Shown: positions 10,753-22,217, counted from the stretch's first letter. The stretch is DNA of 54,038 bases from Hortaea werneckii (GCA_037044905.1 JBAOKB010000031.1:1-54038), one strand, 5' to 3'. Translations and numbers: made by a program. Notes: a model not told the origin generated them from the sequence alone.

Positions 10753-13700
10753 ATGGCGCTCTACCAGACCACCCGGAACGTAGACCTGAGTAAAACAGAA
10801 ACTGAGCTTTCCACCAATATCCGCAAAGCGACTTCGATCGAGGAGACAGCGCCGAAGCGAAAGCATGTGCGAGCATGTATCGTGTACACGTGGGACCACA
10901 AGAGCAGCCAGAGCTTCTGGAATGGCATGAAGGTCTCACCTATCCAGGCCGATGAGGTACAGACGTTCAAGGCTCTCATCACCGTCCACAAGGTCCTACA
11001 AGAAGGCCACCCAGTTGCATTGGTAGAGGCGCAGCAGCACACAGCATGGCTCGAGAGTCTAACAAGGGGCGTGGGCGGGATGTCAGGGGACCATGGCATG
11101 CGAGGATACAGTCCCCTGATCCAGGAATACATCTTCTTCTTGGTTTCCAAGCTGGGGTTCCACCGTAATCACCCCGAGTTCAACGGCACATTCGAATATG
11201 AGGAGTATATCAGTCTTAAGTCGATCAATGACCCGAACGAGGGCTACGAGACCATCTCGGACCTCATGACGTTGCAGGATCAGATTGATGGGTTCCAAAA
11301 GCTCATCTTCTCGCACTTCCGTAATGGTAACAATAACGAGTGCCGCATCAGTGCGCTGGTTCCGCTAGTGTCAGAGAGCTACGGCATCTACAAATTCATC
11401 ACGAGCATGCTGCGAGCCATGCATACCACGCTTGGCGACGACGAAGCTTTGAGTCCGCTGAGGGGGCGATACGATGCGCAGCACTACCGTCTTGTGCGCT
11501 TTTACTACGAATGCTCGAACCTCCGATACCTAACGTCTCTCATTACGATACCGAAATTGCCACAGGACCCGCCGAACCTGATTGGAGAAGATGAAGCTGC
11601 GCCCGCACTACCTGCGCGACCAAAGAATGCAGAGATCACTAAGCCCAAGACTCCTCCAGTTCAAGAGTCAGCAGACCCCGAGCCGATCAATGAGTTCTGG
11701 AAGAACGAGCAGGCGAGGCAGCAGGAAGAGTATGCAGCGGAACAGGCTCGGCTGCAGGCACAGTGGGAAGACGCACAACGACAGCAACAGGCACAGGACA
11801 TGGCTAGGCAAAGGGAATTTGAAGAGCAGCAGCGACTGCAGGCTGAGCAGCAAAGGCTACAACTTGAGCAATTGCAACGACAACAGTTTGCCGAGCAGAC
11901 ACAAGGGCGCATGGCTGAGCTGGAGCGCGAGAACTTGAACGCAAGGGCACAATACGAGCGTGATCAGCTTATGCTTCAACAATATGACCAGCGGATGAAG
12001 GCTCTAGAAGGAGAGCTCAATCAGCTCAATGCCAACTTCCAACAGCAGCAAGGAAGCAGAGATGACCAGATCCGCGCCCTGCAGGAACAGGTCAACACCT
12101 GGCGAACGAAGTACGAGGCTCTTGCGAAGCTGTACAGTCAGCTCCGGCACGAGCACTTGGAGCTGTTGCAAAAGTTCAAGGGAGTGCAACTCAAGGCTGC
12201 CAGCGCGCAGGAAGCAATTGATAAGCGGGAGAAGCTGGAGCGGGAACTGAAGACCAAAAATCTTGAGCTGGCGGACATGATTCGCGAGCGTGACCGTGCT
12301 ATGCACGAGAAGGACCGCTCGACTGGTGGACACAAGGATGAGGTTGAGAAGCTGAAGCGGGAGCTGCGCATGGCGCTCGATCGGGCAGAGAATGCAGATC
12401 GCGCCAAGGGCAGCGAGCTGTCGGCGCTCCTGTCTCGACACAACCGCGAGATTGCTGACCTCGAAGAGGCTCTGCGCAACAAGACGCGAGCATTGGACGA
12501 CCAACAGTTCAAGCTCGGCGAGGGAAGCTCAGATCTTGAACGGCAGCTACAGGAAAAGGAGGAAGAAGTCGAGATTTACAAGTCCGGAATGGACGAGGCG
12601 CTGCTTGAGCTCAATGAATTGCGCCAGAACGGCGGCCAGGGAGATAAAGCGATGGATGAGCAGATCGACATCATGCTGCTAGACAACGTGAAGCGCATCA
12701 ATTCTATTATCGACTCCGTTTTGCAGTCTGGTGTCCAAAGAGTCGACGACGCGTTATACGAGCTAGACTCTTCAATGCAAGCCGGTAACCAGAATGCAAG
12801 CGGACCTTACGTGCTGTCGCAGATCGAAAAGGCACAGAGCAATGCCATGGAATTCAGTACGGCATTCAACAGTTTCATCGCGGATGGACCGAACAGCGAT
12901 CAGTCCGAGGTCATCAGGACGGTGCACGCGTTCTCCAATGCCATTGCGGATGTTCTGTCTAATACGAAGGGTCTGACCAGATTTGCAAGCGATGATAAGA
13001 AGGCTGATCAGCTCGTGAATGCGGCGCGACGATCTGCATCCAGCAGCGTTGACTTTTTCCGTGGCATCATGTCCTACCGCTTAGACGGTCTGGAGGATCT
13101 AGAGAAGACGGACGTCGTTATCAACAAGAACAACGACGTTCAGATAGCGCTCAACCAGCTGAGCAAGCTTGCCGATGCTTTTGCTCCGAAGACAAAGCTT
13201 ACCAACCAATCTGGCGACATTGGCGAGCTGGTTGATCGTGAAATGACAAACGCTGCCAAGGCTATCGATGCAGCAACCGAGCGCCTCAACAAGCTTATGA
13301 ACAAGCCGAGAGATCAGTACAGCACCTACGAGCTCAAGATCCACGACTCCATCCTCGAAGCAGCTATCGCTGTCACTAATGCCATCGCCCAGCTGATTAA
13401 AGCCGCTACTGCATCACAACAAGAGATCGTGCAGCAAGGCCGCGGTACCAGTATGAGCAAGACGCAATTCTACAAGAAGAACAACCGCTGGACCGAAGGC
13501 CTGATTTCCGCCGCAAAAGCCGTAGCACGATCGACCAACATGCTGATCGAAACGGCCGACGGTGTAATCAGCGGTCGCAACAGCCCCGAGCAGCTCATCG
13601 TGGCATCCAACGATGTCGCGGCCTCTACGGCACAGCTGGTCGCCGCCTCTAGGGTGAAGGCGAGCTTCGCTTCCAAGACCCAGGAGAGGCTGGAAGAGAG

Positions 13701-14009
13701 CAGCAAAGCTGTCACAAATGCCTGTCGCAGCTTGGTCAGACAGGTCCAGAGTATTATCGAAAGACGCAAGGATGGAGAGGAGGACGTCGATTATAGTAAG
13801 CTGTCTGGGCACGATTTCAAGGTGAGGCAGATGGAGCAGCAGGTATGTCCTTCCTTTCTTTTAACCACCCCCGACCCTGTGTTCAGAGGGCCTGAGTACT
13901 GACTTCTTGCTTTGTCTAGGTCGAGATTCTGCAGCTGGAAAACGCGCTCAGTTCGGCTAGACATCGGCTGGGCGAGATGCGCAAGATTTCGTATCAGGAG
14001 GAGGATTAA
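10753..14009 (+). CDS. sla2: SLA2/END4 endocytic adaptor (ANTH, coiled coil, I/LWEQ)
   Basis: Predicted 1059 aa, the normal Sla2/HIP1R length. Exons are 10753-13842 and 13920-14009; the 77-bp intron (GTATGT...TCTAG) adds the C-terminal end VEILQLENALSSARHRLGEM. The domain order is: N-terminal ANTH (about 1-260, starting DLSKTETELSTNIRKATS) that binds PIP2; a Gln/Glu-rich coiled coil (about 330-620) for clathrin light chain and dimer contacts; and a C-terminal I/LWEQ (talin-like, THATCH) actin-binding module (about 770-1020, with KNNRWTEGLISAAKAVA). It links clathrin-coated pits to actin at the plasma membrane. An ATG nine codons upstream is in frame, but MALYQTTRNVD at 10753 is the typical start. 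SLA2 is a common MAT-locus flank, but no MAT gene is seen nearby. Confidence 0.96.
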
Positions 14010-14593
14010 GGGATGGGTTCGGGGTCTTGAAGGATGTTTTGAAGTGTACTTGTATATGCAGTATATTACTACTGTCAAGCTGCTAATCCCGCCATTTCAA
14101 GATCTTTCCCATGCCCTGCCGTCTAGCATCTAATAAGCCGCCGGTCTAATGCCTCAATACTTGTATAGACATTGCATGAAAAAGCTCCCACCTCAGCGGA
14201 GCGAATCGGTTTGGGATTTGGCTACTGCTGCAAAAATCGTAGATGTGCTATAACCTTCGTCTGTGGAACTCTGAAAGAGGGCATGCCGAGAATCATGGTC
14301 AAGCATCGTCGCTCAATGAGATCTTTCGAACGAAGGGATTTGCCGCATTGCTTGAACGAACAGCTGCAGTTGCAAAGTCTGTGCGTGTGCCAATCAAGAC
14401 GGAGAGTCCAGGATAGCACAAGTTCTGGTGAGGACATTTCGGAGATGTGGAAATTGCAAATCCACGTTTTTTTGAGTCATTAAGGGGCGCATTTTTCTTG
14501 TTGTTACACGTTTACTATACAGCCCGGGGGAAGTGCTCCGGCAAATGCTGGTATCTTTTGACGATGGAAAGTGAAGTTTTGGAAAAAGTGCGC
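14010..14593. other. Convergent intergenic region, no gene seen
   Basis: Spacer between the 3' ends of sla2 (plus) and isd11 (minus). Both polyadenylation regions should lie here. No coding signal, repeat or MAT-type sequence was recognised. Confidence 0.5.
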
Positions 14594-15146
14594 TTAGTCC
14601 CAACTGCAATAATGTTAGCATTTACTGGTTTCTTCCCTCTTGGGAAAGGATAAGCTTGTTCCAAGGACATACCCGTGCTCTGTCTGTCGTACTATATCTC
14701 CTTGCTTTCCTGTCTGCTTGCCAGACTTGCCGCCCTCTACTACCAGCCTGTCGAGCTGGAAGAACTGGCTTACTACCGTTTGCCGCTGCGGAAGGTCGTT
14801 AGCATGCATTCTAACGCCTGTCTCCTCAACGCTCTCATCCTTGAAGCAAGAAGATTCTGCAGGCGTTGCGGCCATCACGGTGCCTTGACAGACACTCTCC
14901 ACAGAGCGTTCTAATCCCCATGCTTCCTCACTGCCTACGTACCTTCAGCACCTGCAGCTCCTTCAGCCCGTACTGCATCAACTCCTGTATCCGCCGCGCA
15001 TCACTCTCGCCCTTGTGCTCCCGGAAGGCATCCGTTGTTCTTCTCTTGGCGTACTCTCTGAAATTGTATGCGGCGAATTGTCGTGCTTGTCGGTAGAGCG
15101 AACGGTACAGCGACCGCACCTCGAGCGCGGTTGTTGAGCTAGCCAT
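14594..15146 (-). CDS. isd11: Isd11/LYRM4 LYR-motif protein of mitochondrial Fe-S assembly
   Basis: Predicted 108 aa from three exons: 15146-14943, 14785-14673 and 14603-14594. The first exon carries the LYR motif (EVRSLYRSLYRQ), FAAYNFREYAKRR and DAFREHK, as in Isd11, which stabilises the cysteine desulfurase Nfs1 with acyl carrier protein in the matrix. The first intron (157 bp; GTACGT donor, GCTAAC branch, CCGCAG acceptor) joins LQVLK to RQTVVSQFFQLDRLVVEGGK. The second intron (69 bp; GTATGT, CTAAC, TTGCAG) leads to a 10-nt last coding exon giving a final GWD. Without the introns two overlapping short frames would be called instead. A start eight codons further upstream is possible but less likely. 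It is head-to-head with the next gene. Confidence 0.85.
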
Positions 15147-15561
15147 TACTGGATTTAGAGGCTTCCCCACGCGCTCCCTGTCGATCGAATGATGGTGGTC
15201 TGGTGGTAACTGTGGATTTTAGGCGAGCGCCGTTGTTGTGTCGTACGGATTCGAGATGGTTCAGATAATCTGCGGATGACCTCATGTCAAAGCTCGGAAG
15301 TGAAGTGAATGTTTCCGGCGAGATTGTTGCCTCAGGCTACCAAATCCAACGTCGTTCCGGTTAACCTCACCACCTGCACATGCAAACTGCGCTGCATTTG
15401 GCACTAGATATACTCCCACTCTTTTCCTCACAATAATCTTTATTTAATGGCAAGAATTCTAAGACTTTAGAAGGACACTCAATAGGTTGTGATATTGCAA
15501 CGTGTTCCAACTAGAACAGCCTTCCCGTTCCTGAAGCCGAGCAGCAAGTCTCAATTCGATA
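15147..15561. promoter_or_regulatory. Divergent promoter region of isd11 and the UFL1-like gene
   Basis: 415 bp between two divergent starts. An AT-rich patch (about 15410-15490) lies close to the plus-strand gene. No specific factor site could be named with support. Confidence 0.4.
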
Positions 15562-17364
15562 ATGGCTCCGATATTTGCATCACCAGATATTGCATCTTTA
15601 GTGGAATCGTTTGCTCCTTCATCGCCCAATACTCTGGAGCCGAAAGTTGTGCGAACACGCTCCGACGACTATGTCAAGGATTCGCGATCAGTGACGAATG
15701 ACTTCAGACACTTGCTAGAAAATTCACCCTCGCGAATTCGCCTCTCAGACCTTCCTTCCAGGCTTGGAGTTGTTGACATCGACTGGCTGATTAAGTCTAA
15801 TCCTACTGATTTGTTTTGGGATCGAGGCTCACAAGCACTTCTTCCCAAACCTGTCACACAAGAGGTCAAACAGAGCATTGCGGCCTTACTGGAACAACAA
15901 GTGTGTCGGTCCACAAGGCTACAGAGCGAATTCGATTTACTTAGCGACTCTCTCTCGCGTCTTCTAGAATCTGGCACACACGAGTTAGGGCAAGTGCAAT
16001 CTTTTGAAGACGATGAATCTGGCGAGCCGTATTATTACAGCTCGAAGCTGGCCACACAAACCGAAGAGAACATTCTTTCATGTCTTCAAGGGGTTCGCGA
16101 TGAGAAGGTTGACCTGACGAGCCGCTATCCGGACGTTCCCTCGGCGTTGCTCCATCATTGGGCAGAAAAGGCCGTTGACGCTTTGGAGCAAGGGAAAGGA
16201 GATCTAGAGTTCTCCACTGGGCGCTTGCTCTTTGTTCCCACCGCGTACACTACCATCTTGCAAGAGAGGCAGCATAAGGAGAAAAGCCAAAAAGTCCAAA
16301 GCTATGTCGAACGCTTACTGAGTGACGGCGTTGCACGTATAGAGGTATCCGAAGCCACCGAAAACACGAGGCAAGAAGTCGAAGCAGAAGCCGCACAGCG
16401 AGCGGGTCAAGCAATTAGCACGCAACCCTCAACAAGGACTAATGACACCATATTGTTTCTTTCATCAAGCCTGGAAAGCTCTCTAGGCCAGCTCAAGTCA
16501 AGGGTCCCGAGTGTAGCCACGGACGTGTGGCATGAACGAGACGGTTCGGCTTCTCTAGACTCCGTTGTGAGCCGCGTCCTTCAAGCTTTGCAGGAACTCA
16601 GCACAGACCTTCTGGAGAAGGAAGTATTAGAGACGCCTTGCCAAGAAGAGATCGCAAATGCTGCCGGTGGATTTTTAGGAGAATTGCAAGAGCGAGAGGC
16701 AGAGGAATTTGCACAACATGTCAAGCAACGCCTGATTGCTCCCATTGTGCTCTACGTTAAAGGGGTTGCTTCTATTACAGATCAAACGCTCAAGCAGCAT
16801 CTTGAAGAATTTCTCGGAGATCATTTCCGACGAGAGGCCATACCTTCGGTCACACAGCAAGCCAAAGAAGCTCATCTTTTGGTAGATAAGGGTCGGAAAA
16901 GGGAGTTCGAGAAAATGCAACAAGCTTGCGCGGAGAGCAAGACACTTCCAGATATCCAGGCGGCCGTAAACAAATTCGCAAGAAAGCAGAAAATCGAAGC
17001 ACCGGATGCCGATAGGCTGAGAACAATAAAGCAGCAGACTTTGCAGCAGAGGGTCAAATCGATGCGTGGTACGAAAAGAGGCTCGGATCTCTTGCAGAAC
17101 CTCATCTGGGTCCTGCTCAGCCACTGTTCGGATGGTCTATTTATGAGTTCCGGCAAGGACACAACGAGGATGATTAAGCAGTACCAGGCTGTCGGAGATG
17201 AAGCGCGGGGCAAGAGGCTAGAGGCCTGGCGAGATTTACTGAAAGCTGGAAATGAGAGCAAGGCAGACTTGCAAGATATGAGGGCATTGGCAGCTCAAGT
17301 GATTGATGGGAGCAACGCAGATGATCTTGCCCGCCAGTCAGAAGGCGCTAACGGGACTGGCTAG
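15562..17364 (+). CDS. Conserved protein, possible UFL1-like (UFM1 E3 ligase family)
   Basis: Single-exon gene of 600 aa, soluble and mostly helical, with no signal peptide or membrane segment. The N-terminal third has winged-helix-like spacing: IRLSDLPSRLGVVDIDWLI (about 53-75), then a hydrophobic/charged helix followed by LQSEFDLLSDSLSRLL. Around 220-250 is a GRLLFVPTAYTTILQERQ segment. The last 120 residues contain SDLLQNLIWVLLSHCSDGLF. The order of winged helices, an FVP-x-Y segment and a C-terminal helical block recalls UFL1, the E3 ligase for UFM1, but I do not see decisive identity. It may instead be a fungal protein of unknown function. The coding nature is secure from length and composition. 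Confidence 0.5.
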   Translation: MAPIFASPDIASLVESFAPSSPNTLEPKVVRTRSDDYVKDSRSVTNDFRHLLENSPSRIRLSDLPSRLGVVDIDWLIKSNPTDLFWDRGSQALLPKPVTQEVKQSIAALLEQQVCRSTRLQSEFDLLSDSLSRLLESGTHELGQVQSFEDDESGEPYYYSSKLATQTEENILSCLQGVRDEKVDLTSRYPDVPSALLHHWAEKAVDALEQGKGDLEFSTGRLLFVPTAYTTILQERQHKEKSQKVQSYVERLLSDGVARIEVSEATENTRQEVEAEAAQRAGQAISTQPSTRTNDTILFLSSSLESSLGQLKSRVPSVATDVWHERDGSASLDSVVSRVLQALQELSTDLLEKEVLETPCQEEIANAAGGFLGELQEREAEEFAQHVKQRLIAPIVLYVKGVASITDQTLKQHLEEFLGDHFRREAIPSVTQQAKEAHLLVDKGRKREFEKMQQACAESKTLPDIQAAVNKFARKQKIEAPDADRLRTIKQQTLQQRVKSMRGTKRGSDLLQNLIWVLLSHCSDGLFMSSGKDTTRMIKQYQAVGDEARGKRLEAWRDLLKAGNESKADLQDMRALAAQVIDGSNADDLARQSEGANGTG

Positions 17365-18045
17365 GAGGCAATTGCTTGGCTAAAGCTTGTCCAAAGGTCA
17401 GATCTTGCGGTGACCTCAAAGGAATTAAGACATATCATGCCCACAGCCTGGGCATTGCCTCTGTTCAGTTGATCCAAGTCGGCACGCATCAGAGCTACTG
17501 CCTGGGTCGGTGTGAAACTCTTATTCTCGAGCGAAGGCGCGAAGAAATGACCGAGCAGGCGAGGCGTGACCTCACATTCAAGCTCGTCTCTTCAAGAAAC
17601 TGACTGCCATGCTGTTCCCAGACGAGCTCGAGAATCACTTCTATACACGCTCGAGATTGTGGCTACATGGAGGTCAAGATGGGAGGAAATGTCGCCGCCC
17701 CGGCCAAGGAAGTCGGGCAACGCTAAGCTAGAATTGGCAGGTATGCTCAAAATCCTGCCTATCGTTTGACCAGTTGCACCCGCAAGCGTCGCTTTCAATG
17801 TACGCCGCCCTATTTGGAACCCTTATCAGAGCTTGATTTGCTTCGCTGTAGCTTGTGTCGCATTGCAGTGCGTTCACTTGCTGATAAGATCTGCGACTAT
17901 GTAGGCAGCCAGTAGATAAGTCCCCATGACCATCACGAAGCAGGCAATTTCACAGAGCAACATCTCCCCGACATTTCTTTTTGTTTGTCGTTTGTTGCTT
18001 GCTCTCCTTCCCGTTTGCTTGCAATCTGTCCTACATGTTTATAAC
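17365..18045. other. Intergenic, upstream of the OPT transporter
   Basis: 681 bp with no supported gene. A frame opening at 17926 is in phase with the transporter but would add a hydrophobic 40-residue leader unlike this family, so it is treated as 5' leader. Confidence 0.45.
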
Positions 18046-20688
18046 ATGAATCGCCTCCGCAGACCTTGGGCGCCGAGCAGGCGTGACACTGACGGTGTCC
18101 AGCTCCAAACATTGAACGAGAATGGTAAGAGCAAAGAGCAAGGCGGAACAGGCGTCCCGGAGAAGACTGGAATCCAGGAGACAATTCAGCCTGTCGATTT
18201 GGAACATGGGCACATGCAAGAACTTGAGGTCGACATGGGTCATGTGCTGGAAGACCGCAAGATCGAAGACGTTGATAGCGATACATCGCCTTACCCCGAA
18301 GTGCGAGCAGTCGTGCCAGAGACGGATGACCCTGATATGCCCGTAAACACCTTACGTATGTGGGTGCTTGGGACTATATGGACACTGGTACGTACGGAAA
18401 CCGTTTTCCCTTGCTTTGCGGGCTGAGAGGGGTCGCTGACCACTCCGCAAGATCGGCGCAGGAGTCAATCAATTCTTCTCGCTCCGATATCCTGCTGTGC
18501 ACATTGTCTCCATCGTCGCAGAGCTTCTAGTGTTTCCGATGGGTGTGGCGCTTGCGCACATCCTGCCCATCTGTTCTGTCGAGCTGCCCTACTTCGGCAC
18601 ATGGAGGGTCAATCCCGACCATCACTTCAACATCAAGGAGCATGTCGTGATTGTCATCATGGCTAATGTTACGATTGGATTCGCCGGCGGCGCTGATGCG
18701 ACAGGTATTATCCAGGCCGCTATCAAGTTCTACGGCTTTGAGCTTCCGGCCGGCTTCAGCGTGTTGGTGACCATGTGCTGTCAGGTCTTAGGGTTCGGTG
18801 TAGCCGGCCTTTGCCACCAATGGCTAGTCGAACCAGCATCGATTATCTGGCCTGGTGTCCTTGGCAATTGCGCTTTGCTGAATACACTTCACAGCCGAGC
18901 GAATGCCATTGCGAACGGCTGGCGGATCACCAGGCTCAAGTTCTTCATGATTGTATTGGGCGGAGCCTTTTTCTGGTACTGGCTTCCTGGTGGACTTTTC
19001 GTTGCTTTGAGTTATTTCACTTGGATCTGTTGGATTGCCCCGAACAACATTGTCATCAACCAGCTTTTCGGATTCCAAACCGGTCTCGGACTTAGCCCTA
19101 TCACTTTCGACTGGTCTCAGATTGCCTACAACACTAACCCGTTGCTATCGCCCTCTTGGGCGGCTCTGAATGTGTTTGCCGGCTTCGCGTTCTTCTTCTG
19201 GATTGTTGTCCCTGGCCTTTACTATACCAACACATGGTTCACTGCATACCTTCCAATGATGACTGCAGATGTGTACGATCGCACAGGAGCTGCCTATGAT
19301 GTCTCGAAAGTCCTTTCGGACACACGGACAATCGACGCCGCAAAGTACGCCGAATATTCGCCACCTTATCTGAGCGCCACCTTTGCGTTCGTATACGGAC
19401 TCAGCTTCGCTGCAATCACATCAGTCATCACTCATGTCTATCTTTGGCATGGCAAAGACATCTGGGACGCTGTTCGAGGCCGCCAGCCCCTAGATATCCA
19501 TGGGCGACTCATGCGGGCGTACAAGAAGGTGCCTTGGTGGTGGTATGTGACTATCCTAGTCATCTTCACAGCCCTCTCCATTGTGCTAGCCGAGATATAC
19601 CACACCCAGCTACCGGTGTATGGTGTGTTCCTGGCCTTGGTTATTCCCGCTGTCTATATGGTGCCATGCGGGATCATACAGGTATGGTGAACTTTACTAT
19701 CGCAGGCTAATGGTGAGAATGTTAACGGTAGTAATCAGGGTATCACCAATGTCGACGCCAACCAATTGAACGTGCTTTCCGAGTTCATCGGTGGCTACCT
19801 CTTCGCGGGAAAGCCTCTCGCCAACATGATCTTCAAGATCCTCTCCGAGGATGTCGTCTCCCAGGGGATTTTCTTCGCCCAGGACCAGAAGCTCGGGCAC
19901 TACTTCAAGGTGGCGCCACGCACTGTCTTCTTTGCACAGGGCTTCGCCGTCCTTCTTGGTTCGCTCACGCAAGCTGGTGTCACAATCTGGATGCTGGGGA
20001 ATATTGAGAACGTTTGCTCCCTTGACCAGGCAGACAACTTCACTTGCCCTAATGGCCGCACAGTCTACTCCAGCTCTGTTATATGGGGGCTCATTGGTCC
20101 AGCCAGGCTATACAGCGTGGGAAAGATATACTCCGGCTTGCTGCACTTTTTTTGGATTGGTGCGATTATTCCCATAATCACCTGGGCGGCTTGGAAATAC
20201 ACTGGCAGGGACTTCTTCCGGCATATCAACTGGCCTCTAGTGTTTGTCGGGACGTATAATGTCCCACCGGCAACCGGGAGGTTTCCCATGTAATGCATTA
20301 TCTGTATGCCCGCTCTAAAGCTAACTGGTGAGATTTGCAGGTATCAACTATAGCTCCTGGGCGCTCACCAACCTAATTTTCAACTACTGGATCAAGAACA
20401 GATTCTTCCCGTGGTGGGCAAAGTACAATTACATTGTTGCTGCTGCAGTAGATACTGGCACTGCCCTTGCCGGTATCATAATTTTCTTCGCCATTAGCTA
20501 TCCCGGCTATAGCTTTCCGGATTGTAAGTGAACAACAATTGTTTATGATACATTTGAGATGACGCTGACTGTCAATCCCAGGGTGGGGCAACAACGTCTA
20601 TTTGAATACAGCAGACGGTCGCGGAGATGCATGGAAGCCGATGCCGGAAAGTGGCTATTTCGGATTTGCCAACGGTACTTGGTCGTAA
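18046..20688 (+). CDS. OPT family oligopeptide transporter (one odd splice junction)
   Basis: Proton-coupled transporter of small peptides or metal chelates; predicted 799 aa. Exons are 18046-18387, 18452-19681, 19739-20276, 20341-20523 and 20582-20688. OPT landmarks: VNQFFSLRYP, HFNIKEHVVI, an LSPITFDWSQIAYN loop, GITNVDANQLNVLSEFIGGY, KLGHYFKVAPR, NVPPAT then GINYSSWALTNLIFNYWIK, and a C-terminal WWGNN...NGTWS. About 14-16 hydrophobic segments are visible. At the third intron the junction homology demands (PPAT-GINYSS) has GG instead of GT at 20277-20278. An alternative GT donor at 20281 with an AG at 20331-20332 keeps the frame but inserts four residues (GRFA), with the branch site very close. 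Either the donor is non-canonical or splicing here is altered. Other junctions are clean. Confidence 0.87.
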
Positions 20689-20896
20689 AGCTCTCTCAAG
20701 GTAGGGCGACGCGCATTTGCAATTGCTTCTATCGGGATATCTCGGGGTTCGAAGAAAGAGCGGTAGTTGCTTTTATCGTACACGGAAAGATTATACTCAT
20801 CCTCGAGTCGCGCGGCTCAGATACATCGGGTATTTGCCAGAATGCAATTAATGGAAGACTCAAACGCTGCAGCTAGTCCTCAAAGCCGAAACGTGT

Positions 20897-21817
20897 CTAA
20901 CCCTGCATCCGCGCCAACCTGCTCGGATGAATGCCACCAGTATCGCCACCAATATCGGCGGCCTTCTCTACCTCGTCTTTGGGATGCTTCGCCTTCCGTG
21001 CCGCACCACCTTTCCGTTCATCCCTCGCCTTCTCCTTCTTCTCCTGCTCTATCCTCCGTCGTCTCTGTTCCTCCAGTTTAATATTCTTCGCCTTGATCTT
21101 CTCCATCCGACTCTCCTTCTTGCCGCCACCACCAGCAGTCAACTCCACATTGATCCTCCTGCCCTTCTGCTTCTTGGCCCTGCCTCTTGAAGCACTCGCG
21201 TGCCCCTCGTTGACATCTTCTTTGCCTGCCTCCTCAGGGTCGAAGAAGCTGTGGTGAAAGATCTTGAGACAGGTCTTCATGCGATCGTAGTTCTCGAACT
21301 CGAGGAAAGCGAAGCCTTTGCTCTTTTTGGTCTTTGGCTCCAAGCGGTGCCGGAGGATGAAGGGTTCTAGCTTTTTGAAGTGCGCTCGTAGCGAGGCGTC
21401 GGTAGTGTCGTACGGCAGGTTTCCAATGAAGACGACGAAACGGTCCTTGCGATCTTTTGAGGCGGCATCGGCTTCGCCGGTTTCAACAGCTCCTTCCGTA
21501 GTATCGGTTTTTTGCTTCTTCCGCTTCTTCTGCTGCGCCTTTGCTTTTCCCTCTGAATTTTCTTTGGGTGCTACATCCTCCGGTCCGCCCTCTTCGTCGT
21601 TTTCGCTTGCCTTTCTTTTCTTTGACTGAGGTGCTTTCGCCGGCGCTTCTGCCTCGCCCGTCTCTAATGCCAAAACGTTTTTCTCATTTCCGGCGACATG
21701 AGCCTGATCCCCAGTCACTTCGCTCTCATCCTGCTTTCTCTTCTTGCCCTTGCGATGTCTCTCAGCATCTCTCTGCGCTTTCTTCTCTTTCCGAGAAACG
21801 ACTGCGTCCTGCGACAT
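20897..21817 (-). CDS. nop6: Nop6-like RRM protein of ribosome biogenesis
   Basis: Single-exon gene of 306 aa. The N-terminal 110 residues are a Lys/Glu-rich low-complexity tail with nuclear-localisation-like basic runs. One RRM follows (about 126-235): RNP2 is FVVFIGNLPY and RNP1 is KGFAFLEFE, with an insert after HHSFFDPEE. The C-terminus is basic (KKQKGRRINVELTAGGGGKK) and ends in GGIHPSRLARM. This matches yeast Nop6, an RNA-binding nucleolar factor of early 40S assembly. It is convergent with the OPT gene and divergent from the MFS gene. Confidence 0.85.
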   Translation of the reverse strand: MSQDAVVSRKEKKAQRDAERHRKGKKRKQDESEVTGDQAHVAGNEKNVLALETGEAEAPAKAPQSKKRKASENDEEGGPEDVAPKENSEGKAKAQQKKRKKQKTDTTEGAVETGEADAASKDRKDRFVVFIGNLPYDTTDASLRAHFKKLEPFILRHRLEPKTKKSKGFAFLEFENYDRMKTCLKIFHHSFFDPEEAGKEDVNEGHASASRGRAKKQKGRRINVELTAGGGGKKESRMEKIKAKNIKLEEQRRRRIEQEKKEKARDERKGGAARKAKHPKDEVEKAADIGGDTGGIHPSRLARMQG

Positions 21818-22217
21818 GTTTGGCTCAGCGCTTGCTGATTGTATCGCAAAGAAGTCTCCAAATCGGATGATTCCGCAAGTCTTATCTCAAAATCTTGGCG
21901 CTCTCGGCTTCTACTTCCGTCGAGTCCTACACCACCGGGACTACTAGGAGCATACCAGTCTCGAAAAGGCAGCTGCTAAATCCTCTTGAGACACCGCAAG
22001 CAATGCGGATCTTACTACTCTCATCCTTCAGCTGAGACATGAGACGTATAAGCTGAAAGGATCTGTATGAACTCTTCCTTTGGTCTGACTGTTATCAAGC
22101 ACAGCTCGTTGAGCTGGTACATGGCCTTCGCTGAGATAAAGTGTCTCGACATTCCTTACAAGGAGGCATTTCACATCTAATACAACTTACAATTCTAACC
22201 AGAAAAGGGCACGACAA
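21818..22217. promoter_or_regulatory. Divergent promoter region of nop6 and the MFS gene
   Basis: 400 bp between divergent starts. No other coding signal is present and no specific operator was recognised. Confidence 0.4.

Noticed and set aside
10119..14593. Possible MAT locus beside SLA2
   Set aside because: Both gaps were read on both strands; no HMG-box or alpha-box protein segment is present.
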